From Blastobasis lacticolella (taxonomy: Eukaryota; Arthropoda; Insecta; Lepidoptera; Blastobasidae): 64,000 nucleotides of DNA. A program made the translations under genes and the position numbers. The DNA lies in assembly GCA_905147135.1 (NCBI GenBank), contig LR990064.1:13224001-13288000 (forward strand), written 5' to 3'. The notes beneath the pieces are model-generated. The model saw nothing but the letters and a program-made list of their open reading frames with translations, had not been told where the DNA came from and did not search any database. Of the stretch, positions 33,901 through 42,659 are shown in pieces. Position 1 is the stretch's first letter; each line of letters starts with the position of its first letter.

Positions 33901-34380
33901 AAAAAAGCGTCGGTGACTTAATGGTTAAGGGGTTCGACTCTAAGCTATAGATACAGTTGTCGAAACCCACTGCGGCCATGTACCAATGACTCCTTTTTGA
34001 GTTATGTACATTAGTTTAATGCTAACCGATGCTTTTACGGTCAGATTGTAGCCGCTCCACTGTAGTTATCTGATCTGCCAAGGCGGACCCTGGGGCCCCG
34101 TGCACGAGAGCACAAGATGATTATTATGATCATTAATAACATGTAGATACAGATAGCAGCAATAGTATGCCACAATACAGACTATTGCTGCCATAATGTG
34201 TATATATGTGTATGTAACAATGAATACCACTCACTTTGTAGGCTCAACCTCTTTCAGATACTGCTTAAACTCGTACGGATGGTGGTTGAAGTTCCTCGGT
34301 CCGAGCAAACTCGACGGCTTGGCCAACTCTTCGGCAGCAACGGTAGCTAACACCAGCGTAGTGAGGAGTAGGGTGGCCAT
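23873..34380 (-). CDS. Resilin-like CPR cuticular protein, five exons
   Basis: Exons on the minus strand: 34380-34235, 33763-33361, 29163-29065, 28327-28253 and 24928-23873. Every junction has AG/GT borders and phases match (2, then 0, 0, 0), giving 1779 nt and a 592-residue protein. It starts with a signal peptide (MATLLLTTLVLATVAA, then EELAK). A Pro/Gln-rich, Tyr-containing stretch follows, then a Rebers-Riddiford domain at about residues 242-303 with YAFSYTVRDKKTGD, GEYRVRLPDG and YTADENGYKADVRY. That pattern, especially LPDGRxQIVxYxADxxGY, is closest to the pro-resilin type of CPR domain, which binds chitin in the extracellular cuticle. Residues about 302-450 are a Tyr/Asn/Asp/Lys-rich tail with about 25 tyrosines, which I infer could support dityrosine cross-linking; a Thr/Pro-rich C-terminus ends in KYLNFN. 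The long introns are full of SINEs and small inverted-repeat elements. The paralogue name is not assigned. Confidence 0.9.
25331..25451. repeat. Small hairpin repeat, copy 1 (cuticle intron 4)
   Basis: ATAATCCGCGTCATGAAAGA through GCCAAGTCTCTTTCTACATG, nearly identical to 29467-29590. Inner arms AAGAAGAGACTTG and CAAGTCTCTTTC pair with each other. Confidence 0.55.
25640..25882 (+). repeat. Repeat C copy in cuticle intron 4
   Basis: From GTGTTCGGCAGAGTAGAATA to a GATGATGATGATGAT tail; slightly diverged. Confidence 0.72.
26490..26816 (-). repeat. SINE B copy in cuticle intron 4
   Basis: A near-complete minus-strand copy. Its tRNA-like head at the right abuts a long inverted repeat that starts at 26817. 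Confidence 0.78.
26817..27424. repeat. Long inverted repeat, about 610 bp unit
   Basis: About 110-120 bp at the left end (CCACCTCTAATGAGACCTCT through AGGCCATTCGTTGT) recurs in reverse complement at 27302-27424 with high identity and one gap. A 360-bp loop separates them. Outer borders lie against SINE B head sequence on both sides. Candidate foldback or MITE element; no target duplication is clear. Confidence 0.65.
27445..28018 (+). repeat. SINE B copy split by a small transposon
   Basis: The tRNA-like head (ATCGGTGGCCGAGTGATTAA) and first body segment end at 27538. The body resumes at 27751 (AGTTGAATAACTAACCGATG) and runs to a TCATCATCATC tail. The 212 bp between them is an inverted-repeat element. 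Confidence 0.75.
27539..27750. mobile_element. 212-bp MITE-like element inside SINE B
   Basis: Terminal inverted repeats of about 32 bp: left TGATCTGTTTAAACTGACTT, right in reverse complement TAATCTGTCCAAACTGACTT. TA dinucleotides lie on both sides (27537-27538 and 27751-27752). The SINE body is continuous when the element is removed. There is no coding capacity. A TA target fits a Tc1/mariner-type mobiliser. Confidence 0.75.
28253..28327 (-). CDS. Cuticle gene exon 4 (symmetric 75-nt exon)
   Basis: The 25-codon exon starts VKEHIPDH and ends NSEYNQ. The acceptor is TTGGTTTCAG and the donor is CAG|GTAAGT. Both ends are phase 0. The encoded segment is hydrophilic and leads directly into the chitin-binding domain of exon 5. 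Confidence 0.82.
28358..28607 (+). repeat. SINE A copy in cuticle intron 3
   Basis: A complete plus-strand copy with tRNA-like head, conserved body and ATT tail. It begins about 30 bp from the acceptor of exon 4 and is antisense to the gene. Confidence 0.82.
28640..28895. repeat. Repeat with GTGAGGGCGCCGTA end, copy 2
   Basis: Left part like 21345-21430. Right part (TCCTCTTGGCAGTTTCGCTT) inverted relative to copy 1. Lies in cuticle intron 3. Confidence 0.5.
28897..29050 (-). repeat. SINE B fragment next to the exon 3 donor
   Basis: The head-proximal half of a minus-strand copy. The head ends at about 29049 (GGCCACTAACGCTC), about 14 bp from the GT of the exon 3 splice donor at 29064-29063. 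The tail half is missing. Confidence 0.72.
29065..29163 (-). CDS. Cuticle gene exon 3 (symmetric 99-nt exon)
   Basis: The 33-codon exon starts EQTLPPIYKAL and ends KQEYQ. The acceptor is TTTTTTCTTTACAG and the donor is CAG|GTAAGC. Both borders are phase 0, so skipping it would keep the reading frame. It is too short to stand out as an ORF and was found from its splice sites. A SINE ends about 14 bp beyond its donor. Confidence 0.8.
29200..29400 (+). repeat. SINE B body fragment
   Basis: A headless plus-strand copy (CATTCAGGCGATTGAATGTG through GATGCCAACG) just beyond the acceptor of cuticle exon 3. Confidence 0.65.
29467..29590. repeat. Small hairpin repeat, copy 2 (cuticle intron 2)
   Basis: Same family and orientation as 25331-25451, with the same AAGAGACTTG/CAAGTCTCTT arms. 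Both copies lie in introns of the cuticle gene. Confidence 0.55.
29891..30013 (-). repeat. SINE A 3' fragment
   Basis: Only the tail and 3' body of the family, joined directly to a LINE 3' fragment (30014-30095). It lies in cuticle intron 2. Confidence 0.7.
30014..30095 (-). mobile_element. LINE 3' end fragment (same family)
   Basis: The minus strand reads VPWNLDAFKARANRLFLDIM, matching the coding remnant at 30905-31055. Confidence 0.6.
30505..30890 (+). repeat. SINE B copy joined to an inverted head fragment
   Basis: A plus-strand copy runs to GGACATTAA near 30818. It joins at once to minus-strand head sequence (TGTACATAACTCAGAAAAGA through AACCCGGTACC) up to about 30890. Confidence 0.68.
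30905..31055 (+). mobile_element. LINE 3' end fragment (CTTCGGCCGC type)
   Basis: C-terminal remnant VFPDQYNLDAFKARVNRLL, then TCTTCGGCCGCATCGTCACT, GGTGAGATGGCGGTCACATG and an A-run. Related 3' ends are at 36640-36690, 45175-45235, 46560-46660 and 50700-50785. Confidence 0.65.
31262..31800. repeat. Possible inverted-repeat transposon
   Basis: Left GTGATGGGATTCGCC and TTTTGGGACCGAGACC pair with right-end GGTCCCAACGCGTGCCCATC and CCAGTCTCGGTCCC. An 8-bp target duplication is not visible, and an unrelated repeat lies inside. Class uncertain. Confidence 0.35.
32250..32346. repeat. Palindromic element of about 95 bp
   Basis: GGACACTCTCATGCTATACC pairs with GATATAGCATGAGTTTGTCC, and GTAGCAACCGAGC pairs with GCTTGGTTGCC around a short loop. 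Confidence 0.55.
32355..32480 (-). repeat. SINE B-like fragment, diverged
   Basis: Minus-strand remnants (CGCACGAGGGCCTGG, CCATTGGTACATGC, GGTCGAACCCGGTACC) around an internal deletion. Confidence 0.45.
33361..33763 (-). CDS. Cuticle gene exon 2 (Pro/Gln-rich)
   Basis: The acceptor is a pyrimidine-biased tract ending CAG just above 33763, and the donor is GAG|GTGAG just below 33361. The exon is 403 nt (1 + 134 codons). The product is Pro-rich at first (GPPPPRPPL), then carries repeated K-P-x-F/Y motifs such as KPEFR, KPVFG and KPDFLG. It ends in phase 0. Confidence 0.88.
33905..34130 (+). repeat. SINE B copy with internal deletion, cuticle intron 1
   Basis: The head (GCGTCGGTGACTTAATGGTT) and ends of the body are present (GATCTGCCAAGGCGGACC, AGATGATT). 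About 90 bp from the middle is deleted. Confidence 0.65.
34235..34380 (-). CDS. Cuticle gene exon 1 (signal peptide)
   Basis: The ATG is at 34380-34378. The exon encodes a 16-residue hydrophobic signal peptide and a short mature segment ending KEVEPT plus two bases of the next codon. The donor is GTGAGT immediately below 34235. The two leftover bases (aa) join the first base (a) of exon 2 to make a Lys codon, which confirms the junction. Confidence 0.88.
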
Positions 34381-34479
34381 GTTTCTGGTCTGCTGGGGAA
34401 AGGATTTTTATTAGTTATTAGGAAAGGTGTGTTTAGTTTCTTCCAAAGGGTTACAGTAACATATTGGCCTGCTAAAAAC

Positions 34480-34514
34480 GCTGGAATGATAACCCTCGAC
34501 CAAGTTTACTTATA
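34480..34514 (-). promoter_or_regulatory. Possible core promoter of the cuticle gene
   Basis: On the minus strand a TATAAG motif lies at 34514-34509, and a TCATTC initiator-like sequence (A at about 34487) lies about 27 nt downstream, leaving roughly 106 nt of 5' leader before the ATG. An alternative is an upstream non-coding exon, because a pyrimidine-rich tract ending CCCCAG lies just before the ATG. Confidence 0.4.
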
Positions 34515-34519
34515 ATACT

Positions 34520-36970
34520 TAAATGTAGTTTAAACTATATTGCTTAAATTGTATAATTATTTATTCTGAAAAAAGTACTAAGGTTGAAGTAAATGTTGTT
34601 CACATAGTAATGATACATACCTTAATTCTAAGCTAACTTGTAGTTTTATGTAGGTATGTTCTCTGTTCGTATATGAAATAAATAAATAAATAATTCGAAA
34701 ACTCTTGAACCAATTTCAATGGAATAATACTAAGAACTTTTTGAAGATTAAACTTGCATTCAAATATTGGAATCGAAAATACTTCATCGAAATCGGTCCA
34801 TCCATCCTACCAAAAGTGTCAAACACTTGATTTATTTTATTATTTTATTGCCTTGAGGCTAGCCTTTAAAGCCAAATACCATACAATAAAACTAGAAACA
34901 GGAAAAGCCTATACAACAACCTAAATAAAAGGTCTGGATCAAGGTCAAGCCGGAAGATATGCGGAAAGCGCAATCGGGATATTGACATCAAGATAACAGT
35001 TTCTTCGCAACATTTTAGTTAGTAAAATACTTAAAACCAGCACGCAAAATACCTAAATCACCTTTTAAACGTTCTTTACCTAAACGGTTTTGATATTACA
35101 TTAACAAACAACTCTAAAAGCTAAATCTGCATCATCAAACAAACAAACTGGAATGAAACTGCAATGCTTGTATCAAAATGCAAGGGAGCCATCTGATAAT
35201 TTTTCAATTCGCCTAGCTCTGTGTAAATCGTATGCATATATAATGTGTTTCTTTCCCATATTAATATGCATGAAACCTGCATATCTGAGTTTAACATGAT
35301 AACGGTACAATGGAGAATTACACTAGTTTAGGGATGGGATGTGCTAGGACTGAGACCGAAATCGAGTCCACAGAAAAGTGGCATTAGTAATGACATTGTA
35401 ATTTAATGAGCTTCCACAATTTTTTAATCTGTATGATTGTGACAGTGATGTCATGCTGCCAACAAATGTTAACTTAAAAATAAAAAGGTTATTAATATAA
35501 ACATAGCTTTTAAAGGTTGAAAGAAAAATAAATTTATGTAAGTAGGCACTATGGTCCATTTGTTGTTGATCCTAGAGTTCATGAAACGAACTGACTCAGT
35601 CAAATATGTTTTTTTGTAATTTATTAAAACCTCTAAAATTGTTGAAAACTATATGATAAACTACAACGTACCCAGTGTTTAAATCCTCTTTGCTAACTAC
35701 CTATTTCAAGCGATCTTCAATTTCCAAAATTATTAGGGCGCCATCTAGCGAGTGATTACAAATGCTTTAGATACCTATTAGAAAACTGCTAATTGACTTT
35801 GATTAGTTCATATATGTATGTAGAAATCATGATCAAATTTCTTTCCTAAATAAAGCGTGCCAGTTTTCAATAATCAACCCATAATATAATCACGATTGAA
35901 TCCCAATCGAACATCAATACCATTTCCGTCAAATAAAACCATAAGACTCGAGCCCGAAACCGTACCTTCCCAACACTAGTCCACGCAATATGCGTACGAG
36001 CGAAGGGGCATTTTGCCAAAATTGAAACCGGTGAAATGCCGTCAAACATGCCGCAATTGGACGGAAGCTCGAGAGGAACTCCGGTGTAATGTCTTTATTT
36101 TCCCCTTTCCCATATTCTGTTTCCCTTTAGACGAAGGTTAGTGTATTGCCGGAGGTGTTTTGTATAAGGTTGGTAGGATTGGTCTCACGTCGATTCTTAA
36201 GTGTCTAGAACTACGTCTTATCATCATTTATTTATTTATTTACTTTATTCTGGTCAAAAAACAATTGTACAAGTTTAGTAATTACATATCGTAGTGAAGT
36301 CTGTACAATCCACAGCATTGACCACATATTATACTACAACTAGTAATCGCCCAACAGTCGATATAATGAATATAATATACGAGTATGTTTGTTTCAAACT
36401 TAACTCGCGTATTATTTTATTAGACGGGACTTACACCGCAGCGGGACATTAACGATAAGGGCAACAGGGCAGACTGCACGTTTTGTGTCCGGTTGCTACG
36501 CGGTGACTGTGTGGACGCGAAGTGTACGCATTTCCTGTCCGGTTTGCAAGCGGTGACGTATAAACGAGACTTTATAGCCCTTCTTTAAATTGCAGAACAA
36601 AAATACTTAATACGTTTAAAATTTAATCATTACTTACCCCCAGGTGAGGTGGCGGTCAAATGCCGGGCTAGTCCAATTATAAAAAAAAAAGTGTATCGAC
36701 AATAGATAAATATAATCGCCGTATAATCGTGTTTACAAAGAAATACCACATCTTTGTGTTAGTCAGTAGGTATTGCTTCTATCACGACAAAACTTATACA
36801 ATACCAATATTAATTTCAGATACTCAATAGGTAGGAATCCATTCTTTTGTTACGCCAGGCGTGACCCCACTTTGTATCTCGGGTTACCGCGCTTTGAAAG
36901 GCCATTATAAAAACTTAAATTGCATAGCTTTATCTAGAATTGAATCTGAAATGTTATTTTAGTCGGTGTT
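34520..36970. other. Intergenic, no gene recognised
   Basis: Upstream of the cuticle gene: AT-rich sequence with simple ATAAATAA runs, short LINE-like 3' ends (34840-34935, 36220-36330, 36640-36690) and a TTAGACGGG repeat end at 36415. Confidence 0.4.
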
Positions 36971-36979
36971 TGCTGAGGA

Positions 36980-37200
36980 GATGGTGTGAAGCTTCATACC
37001 TAGATAGATAGACTCTTTATTGCTCACAATTGAAAAATTACATAATAATGTAGAGAAAACCTGAACTACAGTGTTGTGGGCAAAGGCGGCCTTCTTGCAA
37101 GCGACTTCTACTAGGCAACCTTTTGTCCAGAGAATCGCTTAATGTATTCAACTAGATATAGCTTTTAAAGCGCTATACACAACACTGTCTAGAGATTTAT
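36980..37200 (-). repeat. Probable LINE 3' end
   Basis: GATAGACTCTTTATTGCTCA followed by CAAAGGCGGCCTTCTTGCAA on the plus strand resembles the minus-strand 3' end of a lepidopteran LINE. No coding remnant was identified. Confidence 0.4.
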
Positions 37201-37435
37201 TACTTTTATTTATATAACTTAAATTACGTTAATTATACGATCCTAATTTATACGATTATTATTTATTACTTAATATATACGATCCTACGAAAAGTATTTG
37301 TTCAGATTCAGATTATTTAATGGTAAGACTTAAAATACGTTAAATGTTAAATATACTTATTATTCAAATATATTCATTTCACGTATAATTCACAATATGT
37401 CATTTTAATTTAAATTCTAAGTAGTTGGTATTTTC

Positions 37436-37795
37436 GGCGCTATGCAACGTCCACATTTAACGTTAGAGGACATGGTTCGGACAGTAGGCATGCTAGAAGG
37501 CTGCGCGTGACTAAGGAATGTTTCTGATACACTTGGTACTAGACAAAGCGTAATTCAATATTGTGTCTATCTATCGATTAATTAGCGAGGTAGCTGAACG
37601 AAATTGAGGCAGTAATCGGGTTACCACTCCAAAAGAAAACCGGTTTTTACAAACTACGCCGAGAACACAACCAAATTGTACGGCTTTGCAATTGGTTCTA
37701 TGGCTGCACCAACAGCAACACTCTATGATATTAATAAGAAGTCTTGACACCGTCAAAGAACAAAGGAATCACGTGGTAGGACTCTGTCAAGCCTG
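37436..37795 (+). pseudogene. Tc1-like transposase remnant
   Basis: The translation gives QRPHLTLEDMVRTVGMLEGC (the N-terminal helix-turn-helix pattern of insect Tc1-like proteins), then NVSDTLGTRQSVIQ and, after a frameshift, RVTTPKENRFLQ. These fit the usual HLT/MVR/IGML, SQSVVQR and R.TTPREDRFL order. The DDE domain and terminal repeats are not seen. Confidence 0.62.
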
Positions 37796-38045
37796 AGGAG
37801 TCCGCCTGGGTGATACCATCACCTTATCTATTTCTATCGCCAAGCAATAAAGCTTGCATTGTTGTGTTCCAGTTGGTAGGATAAGGTAACCAGCGCAATT
37901 ACAGGCTTGAGGCATTTCATCTCAGCCCTCACAGTGACAACGCACCTGCGGTTCCATATTTATGTCGCCTGCAACCTAAATTCGTGAATCGTAGATGTTA
38001 ACGACAGTTACTGCTTACCATCAGGGGAGCTGTCTGTTCGTTTGT
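37782..38045 (+). repeat. Family E repeat
   Basis: Same order as 22620-22920: GTCAAGCCTGAGGAGTCCGC through CAGGGGAGCTGTCTGTTCG. It begins next to the Tc1 remnant. Confidence 0.62.
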
Positions 38046-38147
38046 CACTGCGTAGGATTCGAATAAGGAACGGGTTGGTGCAATATTCTGCTATGTCGGC
38101 CACCATCGAGTACAATTATTCTATTAGCCTGAATCATCCCACTGGGC

Positions 38148-38225
38148 CTTTGCTTCCCCCCGATTCTTCCACGAGATCAAGTGCCAATGTCTGCCAGTCA
38201 CTTTCGAAGGCCCGCAGCTCATCAC
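38148..38225 (+). repeat. Family G short repeat
   Basis: Matches 22158-22250, including GATCAAGTGCCAATGTCTGC and GAAGGCCCGCAGCTCATC. Both copies lie near family E repeats. Confidence 0.5.
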
Positions 38226-38739
38226 CCGGGTACAATACAGATTGAAAAATACATCCATGATCCAATACCACTGTACTAAAAGTGGCATTTCAACAATTCT
38301 TTTCTTTCCAACATAATTGCTTTAATACCAGTATATTTGGCAACCTTCAGTAATCCACCAAAGATATATAATTACGCCAATAAAATACTTTTTATGAGAA
38401 AATTGAGACATCGATAATTGCTCAACTGTAATATACTATGCATTCTAAAGTATAGTAGCAAAAAGCTAAGGTTACATGTATGCTGCCGAGCATTGTGTCT
38501 ATGGGAATATCCATGGGTAATTGCTCAAGAAGTAAGTTTTAAACGTGCTTGTCTGATTGTGATCTCTTGGTGGCCTTCAATAACGGTTTTCGTTTATGAT
38601 TACAACTATCTGATTAATTGTGTTGCGAGTGGGTTCAGTGAATAGTATGGGACACCTTCAAGGCTAACTCTAACTAGCATAAATTTTATTTAGAGCTCTG
38701 TCTTCAAACGTTTCTTTTTATATTTTGAATCAGTCATAG

Positions 38740-38950
38740 AGTTGCAGAGCTCCATGGGGTGGGAATTTGGGGAACCGTGGCTTTGGCAGTGGAGGGATAT
38801 TTGCCTTTTTGCTGCCAGAGTAACGTGTTATAGAGGTGGGCAACGCATTGGCGATGGCAGTGTTGCTAATGTCTATAGGCAGTGGTGATCACTTTCCATC
38901 AGGTGGCCCACTTGCCTGTTTGCCAATCATATGACATAAAAAATAAAAAT
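38740..38950 (+). mobile_element. Family F element
   Basis: Same unit as 55688-55904, from GAGCTCCATGGGGTGGGAAT to ATGACATAAAAAATAAA. It has no intact ORF. Confidence 0.6.
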
Positions 38951-38956
38951 AAAGTT

Positions 38957-39220
38957 AACTACTAGCAAGCGAGAGGTACCGGGTTCGAATCCCACTGCCG
39001 CCATGTACCAATGACCCTTTTCTGAGTTATGTACATTAGTTGAATACCAACCAACCCTTACGGTGAGGGACAACATCGTGATGAAACTAGCACATTCAGG
39101 CAACTAATTGTGTAACTATAATCCAATATGATCAGGTTCCCTTGGTAGTAGTCCCTTGATCGATCATGGTCAAGGCGGACCCTGGGCCCTCGTGCGAGAG
39201 CACACAACCGGGACATTCAC
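38957..39220 (+). repeat. SINE B copy
   Basis: From the anticodon-side head (AAGCGAGAGGTACCGGGTTC) to ACAACCGGGACATTC. An internal deletion lies before TGATCATGGTCAAGG. Confidence 0.7.
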
Positions 39221-39919
39221 AGGTGTACTGTGTACATTTGCATGTAGACGTCTAACAGTCTGTCCCTTCCGGACGTACAATATATTAGACATGATATTAA
39301 TACAATTTTTAGTGCTTTGTAAATTATTGAAGCTAGTACAAATATTACAATATCCATGTCCCATAATTTAAAGTATATAATAGCAAAATAATAAAATTTA
39401 AAATAATATCTAGGGACAATGTCACATTGTATAAATTATTGAAACATGAATTCTTAAGTATTTTTCTACGTATAGATCTGAAAATTACCCATACCTACAT
39501 AATAATGTTCCTAGCCGACACTTTAAGCTTTTTGGACCAAAATAAATGATTTGATTTAGATATAGATACCTGGAAGCAATAAACAAGTCGGATCCAATTT
39601 ATTGGTTCAGCTTTTAGAGCTTCAGTACCAAGAAAAATGATATTGGAAGAAACATAATCAATCTAATACAAAAGTAAATTGAATCAAGAATCCGTCTCAA
39701 TGGTGGAATATTTTGGATGGATACCTACTCTGATACATACCGAATTTCATTTATTTCGGAAGTAGATTTCAATACGTATCCAATTTATTCAATATAGTTT
39801 TTTTTTGTTATTAGTTATAGTACAAATTAAATAAATATATACACAGTATAAGATATAGTCGCTACTCGCCGTCTGTCCGTATGTTTCTATGAACGTATCT
39901 TTTCTTCTACATGTGATCT

Positions 39920-40160
39920 TTTATTTATTTATTCGTATGGCAAAAATACAATATACGAGAAACACATTCAACTACAAATTTAAATCAAGCGAACTCAGCA
40001 ATTTAATTGCTTCGTCACTAAAGGTGATCAGGTCCTCCGGTGGGCCAGGGTAACTTGTGTTAGGGCATTCCGATAGTATGTGCCACATCGACTGAATTAG
40101 GGAACCGCAGGAACACTGGGGCCACTCCATCCACAGCGGTGTTTGTAGGAGGCACAAAGG
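39920..40160 (-). mobile_element. 5'-truncated LINE 3' end with target-site duplication
   Basis: The minus strand encodes PLWMEWPQCSCGSLIQSMWH then ILSECP, a Cys/His-rich C-terminus of non-LTR retrotransposon proteins, and a stop. It ends in an AATAAATAAA tail. It is flanked by ACATGTGAT at about 39911-39919 and 40161-40169, inside a family J repeat. Confidence 0.7.
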
Positions 40161-40254
40161 CACATGTGATATTTTAAACTACGCAACGGATTTTAATACT
40201 TTTTTCAACAATAGAGTGATTCAAAAGGAAGGTTTATAAGCAAGAAACACTTAC

Positions 40255-40497
40255 GGTGAGGGAAAATAACTCTTACGGTGAGGGAAAACATCGTGATGAA
40301 ACCTGCACATTCAGGCGACTGGATGTGTAACCATGATCCAATCTGGTCAGGTTCCTCTGGTAGCAGGGTCATGGAGGTCAGATGGAAGTTGCTCTACTGT
40401 AATTACCTGACCTGCCGAATCCTGGATCATGGTCAAGGCGGACCCCGGGCCCTTGTGCGCGAGAGCACAACCGGGACATTAACGCCATGATGATAAT
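40255..40497 (+). repeat. SINE B copy, headless, inside family J repeat
   Basis: Body from CTCTTACGGTGAGGG to CATTAACGCCATGATGAT. The first 14 bases are partly duplicated just upstream (CACTTACGGTGAGGG). Confidence 0.7.
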
Positions 40498-40647
40498 TTT
40501 TAAAAGCAAGGAAAAAAGGGTAGATAGGGGTAAAATAGGTGTACGCGAACGAAGTCGCGCCGGGTCCACTAGTCGTTTATATCTAGTCTATAATTTAAGA
40601 ACTAAGGAAATAAGTATTTTATATTTTGCGTTCACATACCTAATATT

Positions 40648-40858
40648 TTTGTCGTCTTGGCATCAATATCCCGATTGTGCTCTTGACCATGATCCAGGAT
40701 TTGACAGATCAGCTGATTAAAGTAGAGCGACTGCCTTGTTACCACCGTGACCCTGGTACCAGGGAAACCTGACCAGATTGAATCATGGTTATACATTCAG
40801 GCGACTGAAGAAGACTGAAGAAATGTGCAGGTTTCATCACGATGTGTTCCCTTGTCAG
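40648..40858 (-). repeat. SINE B copy, headless
   Basis: A minus-strand body with a small insertion (a GACTGAAGAA-type duplication) near 40805. Confidence 0.65.
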
Positions 40859-40882
40859 TAGCAGTCTGTTATTAACAATAAT

Positions 40883-41136
40883 AATAATAATAAATATGCT
40901 TGGACAATTCGCTCAGCGCCATCTAGCCCCAAAGTAAGCAAAGTTAGTGTTATGGTTGCTAGACAGCTGATAAACTACTTATATACTTTTAAATACATAC
41001 TTATTATACATATAATACCCAGACCCATTACAGCCATTAAAATTCGTCATTTCATTTCCTGCTCGGCCGGGAAACGAACCCGGGACCTCTCCGTGGCAGA
41101 CGCCGTGTTAACCACTGAACCACTCAGGTCGTTGTG
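40883..41136 (-). repeat. SINE A copy
   Basis: A complete minus-strand copy with an AAT-rich tail on the left and the tRNA-like head at the right end (CCACTGAACCACTCAGGTCG). Confidence 0.8.
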
Positions 41137-41212
41137 TTATACATAGACTGTCCATACTAACTATGTATGACGAATAACTAGGCGCCTACCTACCTTACGT
41201 TTATACCGTTCA

Positions 41213-41390
41213 AAATTTATTTATTGATTAGGACATTAAATATCTCTTTCAATCGTCAAAAAGGAGAGGAAAGTGACACAGTGACACACTGACCGCCCTA
41301 TGGCCGCAGCAAACCCACCCCACGCCAACCACGACCGGACCGTGCCCGACAATGCCAGGCAGAGGCAGGTTATCATCAGGAACATCAAAA
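41213..41390 (-). repeat. Family K repeat (GACATTAAATATCTC end)
   Basis: Minus-strand copy. The 3' end contains AAATTTATTTATTGATTAGG on the plus strand, followed by CCTATGGCCGCAGCAAACCC and ACGACCGGACCGTGCCC. Other copies are at 44195-44392 (+), 23055-23165 (-) and 42243-42345 (-). Confidence 0.6.
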
Positions 41391-41829
41391 GCTGTAGGCA
41401 GTAGCACAGTATAAAGGACATAGGTAAACATCTATTTCTATAGACACACAGACATTCATACTATAGCACATAGGTAGATAAAAGTATATAGCCTCTGTTT
41501 CCCGCGTTCGTGGAAACAATGCGTTGCCATAGCAACCCCAATACGGCGAGGGTGGCTATGCGAAAAGAGTTTTCTGGAAAATCTAAAATTGGGATTTTGT
41601 TGAAGTGTTTTGTATGTAATTTTGTGTTTATATACGATGAATGTGTCGTTATAAATGTATGTATACTTTGAATAAATTCTTGATACCAAAGGCTGTATGT
41701 ACTAGGTTACATTTTGGTTGAATACGTTTTCAAATTTTCTATGACAGGTAAAACTAGTTCTTACTGGAATTCTTAAAGGATCCAGTTGAAACTAGCCACT
41801 AAGTGGTTTCGACATAATAAAGTTCATTG

Positions 41830-42235
41830 TTAATCACGGAGATATCTCTCTTTCATCTTTCTACCCGTCATAATAAAATCTATCTCATTTCCAGCTTTAG
41901 GGATTCGGCATGTGCACTTCCTATGCGACTTCATCTTAAGAATTAATTTATTAAGAAGTGTCACTTCTTCAGGAAGTTGACCAGCATTGGCCCTTGTGAT
42001 TCCTACTTCCCATTTATGACACTTACACTTTGTCATTTATGACCCCCATAACAACGTTGATATTAGCCTTTCTGGTGATGTGCTAGGCCCTGGATTTGTC
42101 TTCGTACATATTTTCCACTTCAGAATCCGACTGTGATGAGGTCGGTGCGGATATTTGAATAACCTTAAAGCGTTTTAATCGTCGAGGAAAAGTTACGCTT
42201 CTTTAGTCGACACACTGGAGATTTCTTTAAAAATT
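41830..42235 (-). pseudogene. Decayed RTE endonuclease fragment
   Basis: The minus strand carries scrambled but recognisable blocks: a PTSSQSDSEVENMYED-like stretch (frame broken), GITRANAGQ, EEVTLLN and NEIDFIMTGRK. These match RTE-1 APTSTHSDDEVEAMYED, GSRNARGQ, EKEGLFMMN and NEIDFILSTKR. All catalytic motifs are lost. Confidence 0.6.
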
Positions 42236-42242
42236 TTGAAGT

Positions 42243-42345
42243 TCCAATTTCAAAATTTATTTATTGAGTAGGACATTAATTTCTTATCGTTAAAGATTAG
42301 GCGGTATGAAAGTAGGAAGGAAATACACAGACACATTAATTACAA
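42243..42345 (-). repeat. Family K repeat, partial
   Basis: CAAAATTTATTTATTGAGTA and GAAAGTAGGAAGGAAATACA on the plus strand; diverged. Confidence 0.5.
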
Positions 42346-42437
42346 AGTTAGGTTATTAGGTTAGCAAGGAAATTTCCCTGGGATGCTTGGTCAACCTCGC
42401 TAGCGTAGTGAAGGTGGCCTGATTTAAGCGTTATGGT

Positions 42438-42655
42438 GTCCTCCTCATCATCACAGCCCACAACAATCCACTGCAGGACTCCGGGCCTCTCCCCCAAAAG
42501 GGGAGGTCACTGCCATAATCTCCACGCTTGGCAGGCGGGTTGGAGATCGCAGTGCAGTTGATGTAAATCTACCCAGAAAGATGCTGCTGCCCATCTTTCG
42601 GATTTTTCCCTTAGTCGCCTCTTACGACACCCACGGGAAGAGATGGGGTGGTGCT
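42438..42655 (-). repeat. Repeat C copy
   Basis: Minus-strand copy from CATCATCACAGCCCACAACA to GGGGTGGTGCTCTA; moderately diverged. Confidence 0.68.
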
Positions 42656-42659
42656 CTAA

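Larger units (their letters stand above)
39841..40590 (+). repeat. Family J repeat holding two insertions
   Basis: The pieces TATAGTCGCTACTCGCCGTC (39856), TTTTAAACTACGCAACGGAT (about 40171) and GTACGCGAACGAAGTCGCG (about 40541) form one repeat once the LINE at 39920-40160 and the SINE B at 40255-40497 are removed. A shorter copy is at 52895-53055. Confidence 0.6.
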
